50,493 nt of DNA from Armatimonadota bacterium (GCA_023392285.1 JAEVZK010000115.1:1-50493), one strand, 5' to 3'; counted from the stretch's first letter, positions 39,747 through 48,746 are shown. Translations and numbers: made by a program. Notes: generated from the letters alone by a model not told the origin.

Positions 39747-42700
39747 GGTGTTTCTCCTTCAATACGGCCCTCGGCGGTTGCCTCGGGCAGAGGTAGGTCA
39801 TTGGGCGCTTCGCTGACCGGCCATCGCCAGTCGCGCCCCAGGAACGTCTTATTGAGCCAACGCACGAGGTCGTCCAGGTACGTGTGCATGATTGGGATAT
39901 CGAAGAGGCTAAGGATCGTGCCGACAAGAAGACCGCCTACGACAGCTACGGCGAGGGGCTGGTACGCATCCAGGCCGGTCTTTGGCGCGATCGCAACCGG
40001 GAGCATAACGATCATCGTGATGCCCGCCGTCATAAGGATCGGCCGGAGCCGGTCTGGGCAGGCGCGCTTAATCGCTTCGTCACGCGGGATGCCTCGGTCG
40101 CGATACTTCATGATGAGGTCGATCATCAGCACGGCGGTGGTAATGTCCATGCCGGTCAGCACGATGATGCCGAGGATGCTCACCGTCGAGAACGCGGCGT
40201 GGGCAAGGAAGAGCGCTATGAACACTCCCGCCAACTCGAGCGGCAGCGAAGCGATCATCTGCAGGGGCTGGAGGAATCCGCGGAACTGGATGACCAGCAC
40301 CAGGTACATCAGAAGAAGTGAAAGCCCGAAGCTGCTCATCAGACGGCGGACGCTGTCCATCATCTGGGTCATGTCGCCGCGAACCTCCATACCGTAGCCA
40401 GGCGGGAAGTTGACCGGTTCGATGCCAAGCTCCTTATTGCCAGCATAAGAGTTGTTCAGCAGGTTCATGATCACGTCCATGCTGGGAAGATTGCGCTGCC
40501 GGTAGTAGCCGGTGATGCCCATAACTCGCTGGAGTCCGTCGTGCTCGATCACAGTCGGGGCACTGGTGGGAACGACGTCCGCCACGGACTTAAGCGAAAT
40601 CTGCCTGCCATCTGGTGTCGCCAAATAAACGCTGCCAAGGTCGTTGGGGGTCGTGCGGTCGTGTTCGTCGTAGCGCACGAGGATCGTGTTCTGGCGGATA
40701 TTCGGCAGCCGGTAGAACTCGTTTGTCAGGCCTCCTCGAGTCGCATAGTAAGCCTGCTGCGCGATGTCTGCCGGGCTAAGCCCAACCTCCTGTGCCCTCT
40801 GAAGGTCGACTTGGATTCGCTGTTCGGGCAATCCCATCGACCAAGTCTTCGCCGGTTGGAACATCTCCGGCATCTTGTCCGCCACGCGCAAGACATCGGT
40901 GCCGATCCGGTCGAGCTGCGCGAGGTCGGGGCCGTATATGTTGGCGTGAACCGGCGCCGCCGCGGTCGCCATCACATCCGAGCCCATCTCTTTGATTTGT
41001 AGTCGCCGGATTCCCGGAATCGTGGCCAGCGCCTCCTTGTGGATGGCGTCCATCACCTGGAAAATAGTGCGGTCGCGCCGGTCCTTGTCGCTGAAGGTCA
41101 GCATCATCGCCGCGCCGCTCACTTGCGGCATTTGATAGCCCGTGTAAAAGGGGGTCCAGGTCTCGAACATCGACTCCGCACCCATCTCGATGCTGGCTTT
41201 CTCTACCTCAGGGTGCTTGAGGATGATCGCTTCGAGTTTCTTCGTCGCCTCCTCCGTGCCTTGGAAAGAGGTGCCGGGGGACATTTCGAGGAATCCAGAC
41301 GCCTGGCCGGTATCAGCAAGCGGCATCATCTCGCTGCCGATGAAGTAGTAGAACGTGAAGCCGATCACGAGCGTAGCGAGCACCCGGGTGAAGTTCACGA
41401 ACCGGTGCTTGATCGACCAGTCGATTAGCCGGGCGTAGCCGCGCTCCATCCGATCGAGCCCGCGCTGGACAGGGTCCAGGATCGCGTAAAGCCACCGGAA
41501 CCCTCGCTTCTTTCGATCCTCCTCTCGCGCAGATTCTGGCCTTAGCAGATTGGCACACAGGAGAGCCGTGAGCGTGAACGATACGAGCATCGATGCGATA
41601 AGACCGAAAATGAGGGGCCACACGAGCTCGACGAACATGAGCTGCACCAGCCCCCCTGAGAATAGGAGCGGTACTAGTGCCAGCACGATCATGATGGTGG
41701 AGGCGATGACCGCGAGCCGCACTTCCGCGATGCCGTCGATGGTCGCCTGCTTCGGCGTTTTGCCCATTCGGAGATGGCGTTCGACGGCGTGGATATCGAT
41801 AATCGAGTCGTCAACAAGCCGCCCGATGCTTAGGAGAAGACCGATGAGGGTGCCACTATTGAAGGTCATCCCGAAGGGCAGCATCATGAGCACCGCGAAG
41901 GCGAGCGAAGTTGGCAGCGTCACCATCGCGATAAGCGTTCCGCGCCACTCGCCCAGGAAGAGCATCACGGCAATGCCCGTCAGCAGGATGGCAATCGCTA
42001 GCTCATGCCAAACGTTGTCGAACAGGATGCCAACGAAGTGCGCATTGTCGTAGGCGACCTCAAAATGGAGACCCGAATTCTCAGCCTCCATCTTGTGGAC
42101 CACGTCCATAACCGCGGGAACGACCTTTGCAGAGCTCGCACCCGGGTTCTGGATTACCGATACCTCGACGGAAGGTGTTGTCGAGCCGGCAGTGCCGGGT
42201 TGATGGTCTAGGAAGTCGTAGCCGCTCCGCCGCTCCCAGTGCGTGTCCACCACCTTGGCGACGTCGCGGACATAGATAACCCGCGGGGATTGACCTTGCG
42301 TCGATGCGGCCCGCGAGACGAATGGGGACGACGATTCGTCCATCCCGCCTACCATCTCTGTTGGACCTGCGCTCGATGACACGCTTGCCTGTGTAACGCG
42401 CGCGCTGCGGATCGGATAGTTGAGGACATCTTGCGCGGAAGAAGCGCGCGTGCTGACGCGGATGATGTCCTCGCGCCCACCGTTCGTAAGGGTGCCGCCG
42501 GAGCTGCTCACGTTCGCTCTGTCGATGGCGTTCCGGACGTCGAGCAGGGAAAGGTTGTAAGCGGCGAGTCGATCTCGGTCGACCAGCACCTGGAGCTGCC
42601 TGCGATAGCCACCGAAGGGAACAATCGAATACACATCTGGCACTTCCTTCAGTCTGCGAACGACTTCGTTATCTGCGAACTCGCGCACCTTGAGCGGGTC

Positions 42701-43198
42701 CCAACCCTTTGCAGGATCGCCCGTGAGCGACATCGACAGGACCGGCAGGTTGAGCGGGTCGATGGGAACGATGAACGAAGGCTTCATGTTCGCGCCCGTC
42801 GCAGGAAGCTGCGACTGGGTCACGTTCATCAGCGCCTGCACATCAGTGAGCGCCTTTTGCATGTTCGTACCGTATGGGAATTCAAGCGTCACGATCGAGA
42901 ATCCGTCTTGCGAGCTGGACCGGATGTAGCGCAGCCCCTTCACATTGACAAGCTGCTCCTCGATAGGCTTGCTTACGTAGAGCTCCATCTCCTGGGCCGA
43001 GAGTCCGGGCATCATGGTGATCACGCCGACCATCGGACTCTCGACGTATGGGGCGAACCGGCGCGGGATGACGCCGCTGACCGCCATCCAAGCCAAACCC
43101 ACAACGGCGACGAAGAACGCGATCACCGCATAGGGATGCTCGATCGACCAACGGTGGATCTGGTGGAGCGGGTTCTGCTTATGCGGCCGATGCTTCAC
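39743..43198 (-). CDS. RND-family efflux permease
   Basis: The 1151-residue permease has the 12-helix RND layout, with large periplasmic loops after helices 1 and 7. The start is GTG 43198, behind GAGG; it opens with HPYAVIAFFVAVVGLAWMAV. Helix 4 has IGRLVDDSIIDIHAVERHL, with Asp463-Asp464 as proton relay, in the style of drug pumps; classical CusA/CzcA has one Asp in 'VDaaIvmiEN'. The end SLFDIPIMHTYLDDLVRW is normal. With the outer-membrane factor and adaptor on the other side of merR, it should form a tripartite pump. Gene neighbours suggest metal export, the helix-4 motif leaves that open. Confidence 0.85.
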   Translation of the reverse strand: MKHRPHKQNPLHQIHRWSIEHPYAVIAFFVAVVGLAWMAVSGVIPRRFAPYVESPMVGVITMMPGLSAQEMELYVSKPIEEQLVNVKGLRYIRSSSQDGFSIVTLEFPYGTNMQKALTDVQALMNVTQSQLPATGANMKPSFIVPIDPLNLPVLSMSLTGDPAKGWDPLKVREFADNEVVRRLKEVPDVYSIVPFGGYRRQLQVLVDRDRLAAYNLSLLDVRNAIDRANVSSSGGTLTNGGREDIIRVSTRASSAQDVLNYPIRSARVTQASVSSSAGPTEMVGGMDESSSPFVSRAASTQGQSPRVIYVRDVAKVVDTHWERRSGYDFLDHQPGTAGSTTPSVEVSVIQNPGASSAKVVPAVMDVVHKMEAENSGLHFEVAYDNAHFVGILFDNVWHELAIAILLTGIAVMLFLGEWRGTLIAMVTLPTSLAFAVLMMLPFGMTFNSGTLIGLLLSIGRLVDDSIIDIHAVERHLRMGKTPKQATIDGIAEVRLAVIASTIMIVLALVPLLFSGGLVQLMFVELVWPLIFGLIASMLVSFTLTALLCANLLRPESAREEDRKKRGFRWLYAILDPVQRGLDRMERGYARLIDWSIKHRFVNFTRVLATLVIGFTFYYFIGSEMMPLADTGQASGFLEMSPGTSFQGTEEATKKLEAIILKHPEVEKASIEMGAESMFETWTPFYTGYQMPQVSGAAMMLTFSDKDRRDRTIFQVMDAIHKEALATIPGIRRLQIKEMGSDVMATAAAPVHANIYGPDLAQLDRIGTDVLRVADKMPEMFQPAKTWSMGLPEQRIQVDLQRAQEVGLSPADIAQQAYYATRGGLTNEFYRLPNIRQNTILVRYDEHDRTTPNDLGSVYLATPDGRQISLKSVADVVPTSAPTVIEHDGLQRVMGITGYYRQRNLPSMDVIMNLLNNSYAGNKELGIEPVNFPPGYGMEVRGDMTQMMDSVRRLMSSFGLSLLLMYLVLVIQFRGFLQPLQMIASLPLELAGVFIALFLAHAAFSTVSILGIIVLTGMDITTAVLMIDLIMKYRDRGIPRDEAIKRACPDRLRPILMTAGITMIVMLPVAIAPKTGLDAYQPLAVAVVGGLLVGTILSLFDIPIMHTYLDDLVRWLNKTFLGRDWRWPVSEAPNDLPLPEATAEGRIEGETP

Positions 43199-43240
43199 GC
43201 CGCCACCTCGATCCCAAAAAAGACCTTGACTCTCAACCAA

Positions 43241-43262
43241 CGTTTACACTTCACACTAAACG
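43241..43262. promoter_or_regulatory. Palindromic operator between RND permease and merR
   Basis: CGTTTA and TAAACG flank a ten-base centre (22 bp in all), ending just before the merR start codon (43264). A TTGACT lies at 43226-43231 on the plus strand. The 65-base gap between divergent starts is short, so one MerR-type operator could control both directions. Promoter boxes are not well matched. Confidence 0.45.
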
Positions 43263-43263
43263 C

Positions 43264-43680
43264 GTGAAGATTGGAGAATTGGCGAAAAAGGCTGGAGTCA
43301 GCGTCAGCACCGTGCGCTTCTACGAGGGGCAGGGGCTGATGCCAAAGCCCCAAACAACGGAATCTGGCTACCGGGAGTACGAACAACGGGACCTCGACCG
43401 GCTTCATCTGATCCTCGCCGCCAAGGCCCAGCGTTTCCCGCTCGGGCTCATTAGGACCGTGCTTAATGCCCTCGACAACGATCCCCAACCGTGCGAGAAC
43501 ATTGCCGAAATCGTCGAAGGGCGCATCAAGACTATCGGTCGCGAAATCCGCGACCTCCAACGCCTGCAAGCCCGCCTCGGGGCCCAACTAGAGGCGTGGA
43601 AACGGGGAGACCTCCCCACCGCCCAATGCCTGTGCGCGATCCTGCAAACGGACGCGACCACCACAAAGGAGAAAATGTAA
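43264..43680 (+). CDS. MerR-family metal-responsive regulator
   Basis: The 138-residue regulator has the MerR winged helix (MKIGELAKKAGVSVSTVRFYEGQGLMPKPQTTESGYREY), a long dimer helix and a metal-loop region with Cys77 (PCENI), Cys122 and Cys124 (AQCLCAIL). Three thiols fit Hg, Cd, Pb or Zn sensors better than the two-Cys loop of CueR. It starts at GTG without a clear ribosome site. It is divergent from the RND permease and overlaps a thioredoxin-like gene. Its target is probably the pump and its partners. Confidence 0.85.
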   Translation: MKIGELAKKAGVSVSTVRFYEGQGLMPKPQTTESGYREYEQRDLDRLHLILAAKAQRFPLGLIRTVLNALDNDPQPCENIAEIVEGRIKTIGREIRDLQRLQARLGAQLEAWKRGDLPTAQCLCAILQTDATTTKEKM

Positions 43681-43946
43681 TGGCAAAGATCGAAGTGTTT
43701 ATCGCCGGATGCCCACTCTGCGACGAGGCCGTCCGCACCGTCAAAGAGACTGCCTGCCCCAACTGCATCGTCACCGTCTACGACCTCCGCGAGGGCTGCG
43801 AGACGAACGAGTGCCGGGAGAAGGCCACCCAGTACGGCATCAACCGAGTCCCTGCCATCGTCGTCGACGGCAAGCTCTGTTCGTGCTGCGAAGGATCGAA
43901 GGTCAACGCCGACGATCTGCGAGCCGCCGGCGTGGGCCGCCGCTGA
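43680..43946 (+). CDS. Thioredoxin-fold protein with multiple Cys pairs
   Basis: The 88-residue product has the thioredoxin/glutaredoxin strand-helix pattern: KIEVFIAGCPLCDEAVRTV (CxxC at the usual place), YGINRVPAIVVDGKL (cis-Pro region). Additional Cys pairs are ACPNC, GCETNEC and CSCC. Such small proteins are common next to MerR regulators of mercury or other metal loci and might reduce, carry or sense soft metals. AAAGGAG lies before the ATG, which overlaps merR's stop (TAATG). Confidence 0.8.
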   Translation: MAKIEVFIAGCPLCDEAVRTVKETACPNCIVTVYDLREGCETNECREKATQYGINRVPAIVVDGKLCSCCEGSKVNADDLRAAGVGRR

Positions 43947-43954
43947 TTTCGCCG

Positions 43955-43983
43955 AGGGCTTCGATCCAAAAGGTCGGAGCCCT
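43955..43983. terminator. Imperfect hairpin between convergent genes
   Basis: AGGGCTTCGATCC pairs with GGTCGGAGCCCT around AAAA, with one bulge and one mismatch. It lies nine bases after the thioredoxin-like gene and 77 bases before the convergent adaptor stop. No T-run on either side, so activity is uncertain. Confidence 0.4.
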
Positions 43984-44059
43984 GAGTCTCTACGGTTTGA
44001 TACCACTAGACTGGAGACATCCGCGTCACCTGCAAGGGGGCCTCGAAAAGTGTGTTGCC

Positions 44060-46438
44060 TCATCGCACTAGGACCTTGCCCTTGAGCATGTTCATCCCGC
44101 AGGCGTAGTTGACTTCACCTTCCATCTGTGCAGGGAGATCGATCGTAACCGGCACGTTCAGCGGCAAAGGCCTCGTGATTTTCAATGTCGGGAAGACCAC
44201 CTCGGTGGCGCACGTATTCTTCGTCCTGCGGATAAAGGTGATCTTAGACGGCTGGCCCGCCTTGATCGTCACGCTCGGCGGGACGAACCCCTGTTCGGTG
44301 ATCTCCACGTTAGCCGCGGTCGTTACGGGCGAAGCCGCGCCCTGGTCAAAGCTCACCGTCTGACCGGCGCGCAGGTATTCGGCTCCCGAAGTGACCACCT
44401 GCTGCCCTGGAGCCAATCCGCCCCGAATCGCGAGCTGGTCAGCCGACGAATCGCCGACTTCGACTTCTGCGCGAGCAACGGTGAACTTGCCCGGCTGCCC
44501 CTGCAGGGGCGTCGCCAACCAGACGAAGTGCTTCTGCGAGGTGGAGATAACGCCACTCTCGCTGGGCTGGACTTCGGTTTGGACCGCCGACGCGGGAATC
44601 ACGAGCGCGTTACCACCTTCGCCGACAGAAATGTCCACGCTGACGAATTGGCCCGGCAGGAACGAGTTGTCCTTGTTTGGCAGCACGGCTTCCACGATGC
44701 CGGTCCTGGCAGACGGGTCAAGGGAAGGCGAGACGCTGGAAACGCGTGCCACGACGGGCCTCTCCTCGCGGTCCCGGTGCCTTACCTGAACCATCGCGCC
44801 AACCCGGATCTTCGCAACGTCGCCCTCAGCGACATTGGCCTGAACTCGGATTGGCTGGATCTGAGCAACCTTGAGGATGGCCTGACCAGGATTGACGAGC
44901 GTGCCCGGGCTAATGAGCCGCTGCGTGATGACTCCGTCGGTTTCTGCGCGAATCGCCGCATAGCCGGCAGTGGCGGTTGCGCTCTGAAGCCCGGCTTGGG
45001 CGGCGTTCACGTTGGCGGACGCCTGACCAACCTTCTGCCGAGCCGAGTTTGCTGCAGCCTGTGCGGTCCGCACATGAGCATGGTGGGCGTTTAGCTCGGA
45101 TTGAGCCTGGGCTACCTTGCGTTGGGCCGCAATCACACCGGCATCGGCCTGTCGCTTCTGAGCCTGGGCAGCTTTCACCTTGGCTTGGGCGGCCGCTACC
45201 GACTGATTGGCTTGTCGAACCGACGCGGCGCTTTTCTCGGCGTCAGCTCTTTCTTTTTGAAACTCGTCCTTCGAAATTGCACCGGCGGCGAAAAGGCTCT
45301 CGGCGCGTTTGATTTCCTCGGCCCAATACCTTTGGTCGGCTTCAGCGGACGACAGCATCGCCCGCGCGTTTTCCACGTCCGCCTGGGCAGCGGCTACTTG
45401 CTGCTGGGCGGCGTCCCGGCCTTCACGGGCGGCGCTCAGGTTCGCTTCCGCTTCCTGGACGAGACCCTGTCTCTGCCCGAGTTCTGCTTCGGCCTCGCTC
45501 ACGGCGGCGAGCGCCTGCTGATAGTCAGCCTGCGCGGAGCCGACACCGCTGCGGGCGCTCTGGACCATCGCGGCTTTCTCGTTGACCTGGGGCACGGCCT
45601 GGGAAGTGTCGAGCCGCGCCAGCACCTGCCCCTTGCGGACATTGTTGCCGACGTAATACGGCATCCACACGATCGTGCCAGTGACTCGGGGGAAGACATC
45701 CTGCTCGACGAATCCGACGGCCTGTCCCGTGTAGCGAACCGTCGCATTGAACTCTTTGAGCTCCGCGGTCGCAAGGGTTACGGGCATCACGCCTTCGGGG
45801 GCAGGAGCATTCATGTCCATCACCTGCGCCTCGATCGGCGTCATGGCGCCGGGGCGGCGGAACCGGTTCACGGCGTAAATCGCAGCGATGATGACGAGTG
45901 CGAAGAGGACGACAGCAATAACTACCGAGCGGCTGAAGATGGGCCTGACATCGACGGTTTGTCCCGTCTTCCGCATTCGGAAGATAACGAAACCAGCAAG
46001 CGCGACTCCACCCAAAATCCAGAGCAGAACGGACCACGGGAAGCCCGGGCCCTGGTCGGCTGCAGTGGATTTGCCGGTCTCCATCTGAACGGTTGCGACT
46101 GCACTTCCCAGCGGACTGGAAATGCTGATCTTGGCTTCGTACCCTCCGGCCATCGCGAAGGAAGCTGGGATACGATACGTGCCTGCCTGGTCTCCAGGAA
46201 GCGCGGTTTGCTCCCGCTCTCCCATCGGCATTCCGGGCATCTGGGCGATGCCCCGAACCGTGGCCCCGGTTACCGGCTTGCCAGATGAGTCCGTGATCTT
46301 TACTAACAGATTGGCTTTACCGATCGGGACAACGGCTGGGTCGGTGACCACGTCCACTCGGTACGGACCCGCGGTAGTGCCAACCCCAAGTGCGAAGCAC
46401 GAGGCAATGAGGATCAGGAGCGAGACAAACAATCTCAT
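44060..46438 (-). CDS. RND membrane-fusion adaptor with FixH-like head and cupredoxin tail
   Basis: The 792-residue protein is about twice the usual length of CusB-type adaptors. Order: signal/anchor (1-20); FixH/YtkA-like domain (about 25-125, with IAQMPGMPMGE); two membrane helices (about 132-155 and 170-190); HlyD-type lipoyl half (VFPRVTGTIVWMPYYVGNNVRKGQVLARL); a very long Ala/Gln-rich coiled-coil hairpin (about 285-490); lipoyl and barrel halves (IRAETDGVITQRLISPGTLV); and a cupredoxin_1-like tail (about 710-792) with Cys743, Cys780 and CGMNM. It links pump and outer-membrane factor; the extra domains probably load metal onto the pump. AGGAGG precedes the ATG, which overlaps the factor's stop. 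Confidence 0.85.
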   Translation of the reverse strand: MRLFVSLLILIASCFALGVGTTAGPYRVDVVTDPAVVPIGKANLLVKITDSSGKPVTGATVRGIAQMPGMPMGEREQTALPGDQAGTYRIPASFAMAGGYEAKISISSPLGSAVATVQMETGKSTAADQGPGFPWSVLLWILGGVALAGFVIFRMRKTGQTVDVRPIFSRSVVIAVVLFALVIIAAIYAVNRFRRPGAMTPIEAQVMDMNAPAPEGVMPVTLATAELKEFNATVRYTGQAVGFVEQDVFPRVTGTIVWMPYYVGNNVRKGQVLARLDTSQAVPQVNEKAAMVQSARSGVGSAQADYQQALAAVSEAEAELGQRQGLVQEAEANLSAAREGRDAAQQQVAAAQADVENARAMLSSAEADQRYWAEEIKRAESLFAAGAISKDEFQKERADAEKSAASVRQANQSVAAAQAKVKAAQAQKRQADAGVIAAQRKVAQAQSELNAHHAHVRTAQAAANSARQKVGQASANVNAAQAGLQSATATAGYAAIRAETDGVITQRLISPGTLVNPGQAILKVAQIQPIRVQANVAEGDVAKIRVGAMVQVRHRDREERPVVARVSSVSPSLDPSARTGIVEAVLPNKDNSFLPGQFVSVDISVGEGGNALVIPASAVQTEVQPSESGVISTSQKHFVWLATPLQGQPGKFTVARAEVEVGDSSADQLAIRGGLAPGQQVVTSGAEYLRAGQTVSFDQGAASPVTTAANVEITEQGFVPPSVTIKAGQPSKITFIRRTKNTCATEVVFPTLKITRPLPLNVPVTIDLPAQMEGEVNYACGMNMLKGKVLVR

Positions 46439-47733
46439 TTGGCACCTCCTGCAGCGCGGTCCAGCCGTGCGACGGCGACGACTTGCTCATAAGTCGCTTG
46501 AGAAAGGTCACCCTTCGCCTCGGTCAAAGCCTGCAGAGCATCGAGTTGTTCGAGAAGGATCGACTTGCCCGCGCTAACCCGGAGCGCCATAACGTCGTAG
46601 GCTGCCTGGGCGGCTTTGACGGAAGCCTGTGCCGATGCCGCGTTCGACTTGGCGGTCTCCACGTCGAGCCACGCCTTACGCACCTCGTTCTCCACCGCGA
46701 TGGCCGCATCCGCTTCCTCCGCGAGCGCCCTTGCCCGGTTTGCCTTGGCCGCGGCGACTTCAGAGCGAATGCGCCCCCCATCGAAGATCGGAATACTTAG
46801 CGTTAGTCCGAACGTCGCGCCTGTTCCCATTCGTTGGGACGCCACGTCACCCATGGCTTGCCCATAGAGCTGCGGGGCGCGTTGAGCCTCGGCGGATCGA
46901 ACGTCGGCTCCCACCGATTCAGCGCGAGCCCGTGCGGCGAGCAACCTGCCGCGCGAAGCCTTGGCTCTCGCAAGGTATTCGTCGAGCGTCCCGTTCGAAG
47001 CCCCTGGAGATAGTGTATCGGTCAGGGTTATGGACGAAGCGAAGTCCGTGCCTATGGCTGCGTCCAGATCCAGCATTGCCTTCGCCTCCTCATTTCGGGC
47101 GCTCGTGAGCGAACGCTGGGCCCTCGAAAGCTCGGCTTGGACTCGCTGCACCGATGCCTCGATGCCCTTCCCAGCCTCGAATTGCGCCTGGGTGGTTCGA
47201 AGAAGCTCCTGAGCCGAAGCCACCTTCGATTCCTGCACAAGCACCATCTGCTTTGCCACCAGAGCCTTGAAGTAGGCCTCCTGAACGAGTAGCGCTACGG
47301 CCGCTTGAGTCTCGGCTAACTCGCCCTCGGCCGCTCGTCGCTGCCATGTCGCTGAGGAAACAATTGCCTGAAGACGGCCTCCTGTGAAGAGCGGCAACAT
47401 CAGCATCAGGTTCTGATCGAGGAATCCGCCGCGCGGGACATTGAGCCAATAGGGAGGCATTACTCCCGGTGAGGAGCTGACGATGCTGCCGTATGAGCCG
47501 GTCGTTGCGTAGGAGTTTGCGGATAGCTGGGGAGACAGAGCGGCTCGAGCGGAGTTGACCTCGGCAGACGTAACTCCTAGTTGCGCCCGCATCGCCGCTA
47601 TGGCTGGGTTGTGCTCTTGGGCGCTTCTTATCGCTTCCTGGAGGCTCAAGGGGCCATCGATTCTTGGACGCACCGTCTGCGCCGAAATAAGTCCCGAGGC
47701 TGCAATTGCCGCGGCTGTCAAAATGATCTTCAC
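46435..47733 (-). CDS. TolC-family outer-membrane factor
   Basis: The 432-residue protein has a signal peptide (1-18) and two TolC repeats. The first starts LSLQEAIRSAQEHNPAIAAMRAQ, and the second around LDEYLARAKASRGRLLAARARAES, with strand pairs FLDQNLMLMLPLFTGGRL and ATFGLTLSIPIFDGGRI at the equivalent positions. Long helices build the periplasmic tunnel. It forms a trimer, the exit duct of the tripartite pump. Starts with GTG overlapping the upstream stop (GTGA) behind GGGAGG. Confidence 0.9.
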   Translation of the reverse strand: MKIILTAAAIAASGLISAQTVRPRIDGPLSLQEAIRSAQEHNPAIAAMRAQLGVTSAEVNSARAALSPQLSANSYATTGSYGSIVSSSPGVMPPYWLNVPRGGFLDQNLMLMLPLFTGGRLQAIVSSATWQRRAAEGELAETQAAVALLVQEAYFKALVAKQMVLVQESKVASAQELLRTTQAQFEAGKGIEASVQRVQAELSRAQRSLTSARNEEAKAMLDLDAAIGTDFASSITLTDTLSPGASNGTLDEYLARAKASRGRLLAARARAESVGADVRSAEAQRAPQLYGQAMGDVASQRMGTGATFGLTLSIPIFDGGRIRSEVAAAKANRARALAEEADAAIAVENEVRKAWLDVETAKSNAASAQASVKAAQAAYDVMALRVSAGKSILLEQLDALQALTEAKGDLSQATYEQVVAVARLDRAAGGAK

Positions 47734-48221
47734 TTCGCGCCTCCCAAGGCGTGTGACCTTTGCGCAGGGTTAAGAATAGCCAGCGCGCGAAGCCATAGCC
47801 GCTCACGCGTGGAATCGTATTGCCTGGACAGTGATGAGTAGTCTTGCAGACCAGACTTAAAGGTTTCCAGGTTGCCAGGAGCAGGTTGGAATCCTCGCAT
47901 TGCGACCGTGAGTGAATCCCGTTCGCGGCGCCAGCTCTCGTCGAGCTCCTGTATCCGAAGCCGCTGCTTTGACGAGAGATCCAGTGTTGGCATAGTCAGG
48001 AGCGAGCCTGGCTCCGGCTTCCAAAGCGGTCTAGTCGGCGCGGGCAATCGGCTTGTTTGCTTCAGTTCTGGTGGAGGATTAAGGAGAGCGATGCCCACAA
48101 CCAGACCCGCGGCAAGAAGGGCGACGACGGTTCCCGGTCCAAACAGCCGTGTCTTTCGATCGCAGCCGCAATCTGCCTTTCCGCACGCGCCTTTCGGCTT
48201 CGATGATGCTTTCCTGATAAT
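47730..48221 (-). CDS. CnrX/Spy-like periplasmic metal-sensor protein, start uncertain
   Basis: The clear part (GTG at 48098 onward, 122 residues) is a helical periplasmic domain: LSSKQRLRIQELDESWRRERDSL, then LQDYSSLSRQYDSTRERLWLRALAILNPAQR, as in CnrX/CpxP/Spy-like heavy-metal-resistance proteins. The frame stays open upstream and encodes GACGKADCGCDRKTR and a perfect membrane helix (GTVVALLAAGLVVGIALL), which must belong to the protein. There is no ATG, GTG or TTG there; ATT at 48221, with GAGG eight bases before it, is the best start (163 residues). The first gene part would thus have a cytoplasmic Cys cluster and one anchor. Confidence 0.65.
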   Translation of the reverse strand: MIRKASSKPKGACGKADCGCDRKTRLFGPGTVVALLAAGLVVGIALLNPPPELKQTSRLPAPTRPLWKPEPGSLLTMPTLDLSSKQRLRIQELDESWRRERDSLTVAMRGFQPAPGNLETFKSGLQDYSSLSRQYDSTRERLWLRALAILNPAQRSHALGGAK

Positions 48222-48284
48222 GATCCAAACCTCGCTCGGTTCCCGTGGCGGGCAAACGCAACGCGCAACCCGCTGACGACGAGA

Positions 48285-48746
48285 CTAGCGAGTTGGAGGT
48301 GCGCGAGATTCGGATAAGTAGGCGGGCGCGCCCGGTGGAGCACGGTCGTCAGCGAAAAACTGGGAAGCGTGATCCGCCGGAATAGGAACGGGTTCGAGGC
48401 ACGGGACGCTCGGGACAACTGCGACCCACGTGACAGTCGCGCTCGCGATGGCCTTAGCTAGGCTCGCTGGCGGATCGGCCTTCTTCGCAATCCATGCGCA
48501 GCAGTTCTCTTTGGAAGCCGGAGCGCTGATCGCGGATTTTGACGACTTGGACTCTGTCTTGCAATGCGGGCATTTGGGCGCTTCGGTCCTATCTGAGAGT
48601 GGGCGTGACACCTGCGAGGCGCAGCAGACCTTGCCAGCACACAGCGCTGCGCACACTCCTGGAGCGATTGCGTTCACGAACAGAGCCGTAGCAAGCACCA
48701 AGCGTGTGATCGTCGCCAAGGTTGTGCGCGCTATCACCACTTTCAA
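48285..48746 (-). CDS. Secreted Cys-rich protein with RAPP tail
   Basis: The 153-residue product has a signal-like segment (ITRLVLATALFVNAIAPGVCA), then Cys-rich parts (ALCAGKVCCA, CPHCKTES, NCCAWI) and a Pro-rich end ESRAPPTR. Cysteine pairs suggest soft-metal binding; CPHC looks like a thiol-metal site. The start may be TTG 48746 or one of two GTGs just after it; TATATT lies directly upstream. It is the first gene of the operon with the CnrX-like protein and the outer-membrane factor, and is related in layout to the protein at 38801. Confidence 0.65.
   Translation of the reverse strand: MKVVIARTTLATITRLVLATALFVNAIAPGVCAALCAGKVCCASQVSRPLSDRTEAPKCPHCKTESKSSKSAISAPASKENCCAWIAKKADPPASLAKAIASATVTWVAVVPSVPCLEPVPIPADHASQFFADDRAPPGAPAYLSESRAPPTR

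Noticed and set aside
39537..40397. 286-codon plus-strand ORF
   Set aside because: Antisense of the RND permease and cupredoxin; low-complexity Arg/Ser sequence typical of shadow frames in G+C-rich DNA.
42431..43267. 278-codon plus-strand ORF
   Set aside because: Antisense of the RND permease N-terminal half, Arg/His-rich, no ribosome site; a shadow.
45101..46288. 395-codon plus-strand ORF opposite the adaptor
   Set aside because: The adaptor on the minus strand has clear lipoyl, coiled-coil and cupredoxin parts; the plus frame is open because of its repetitive Ala/Gln codons.
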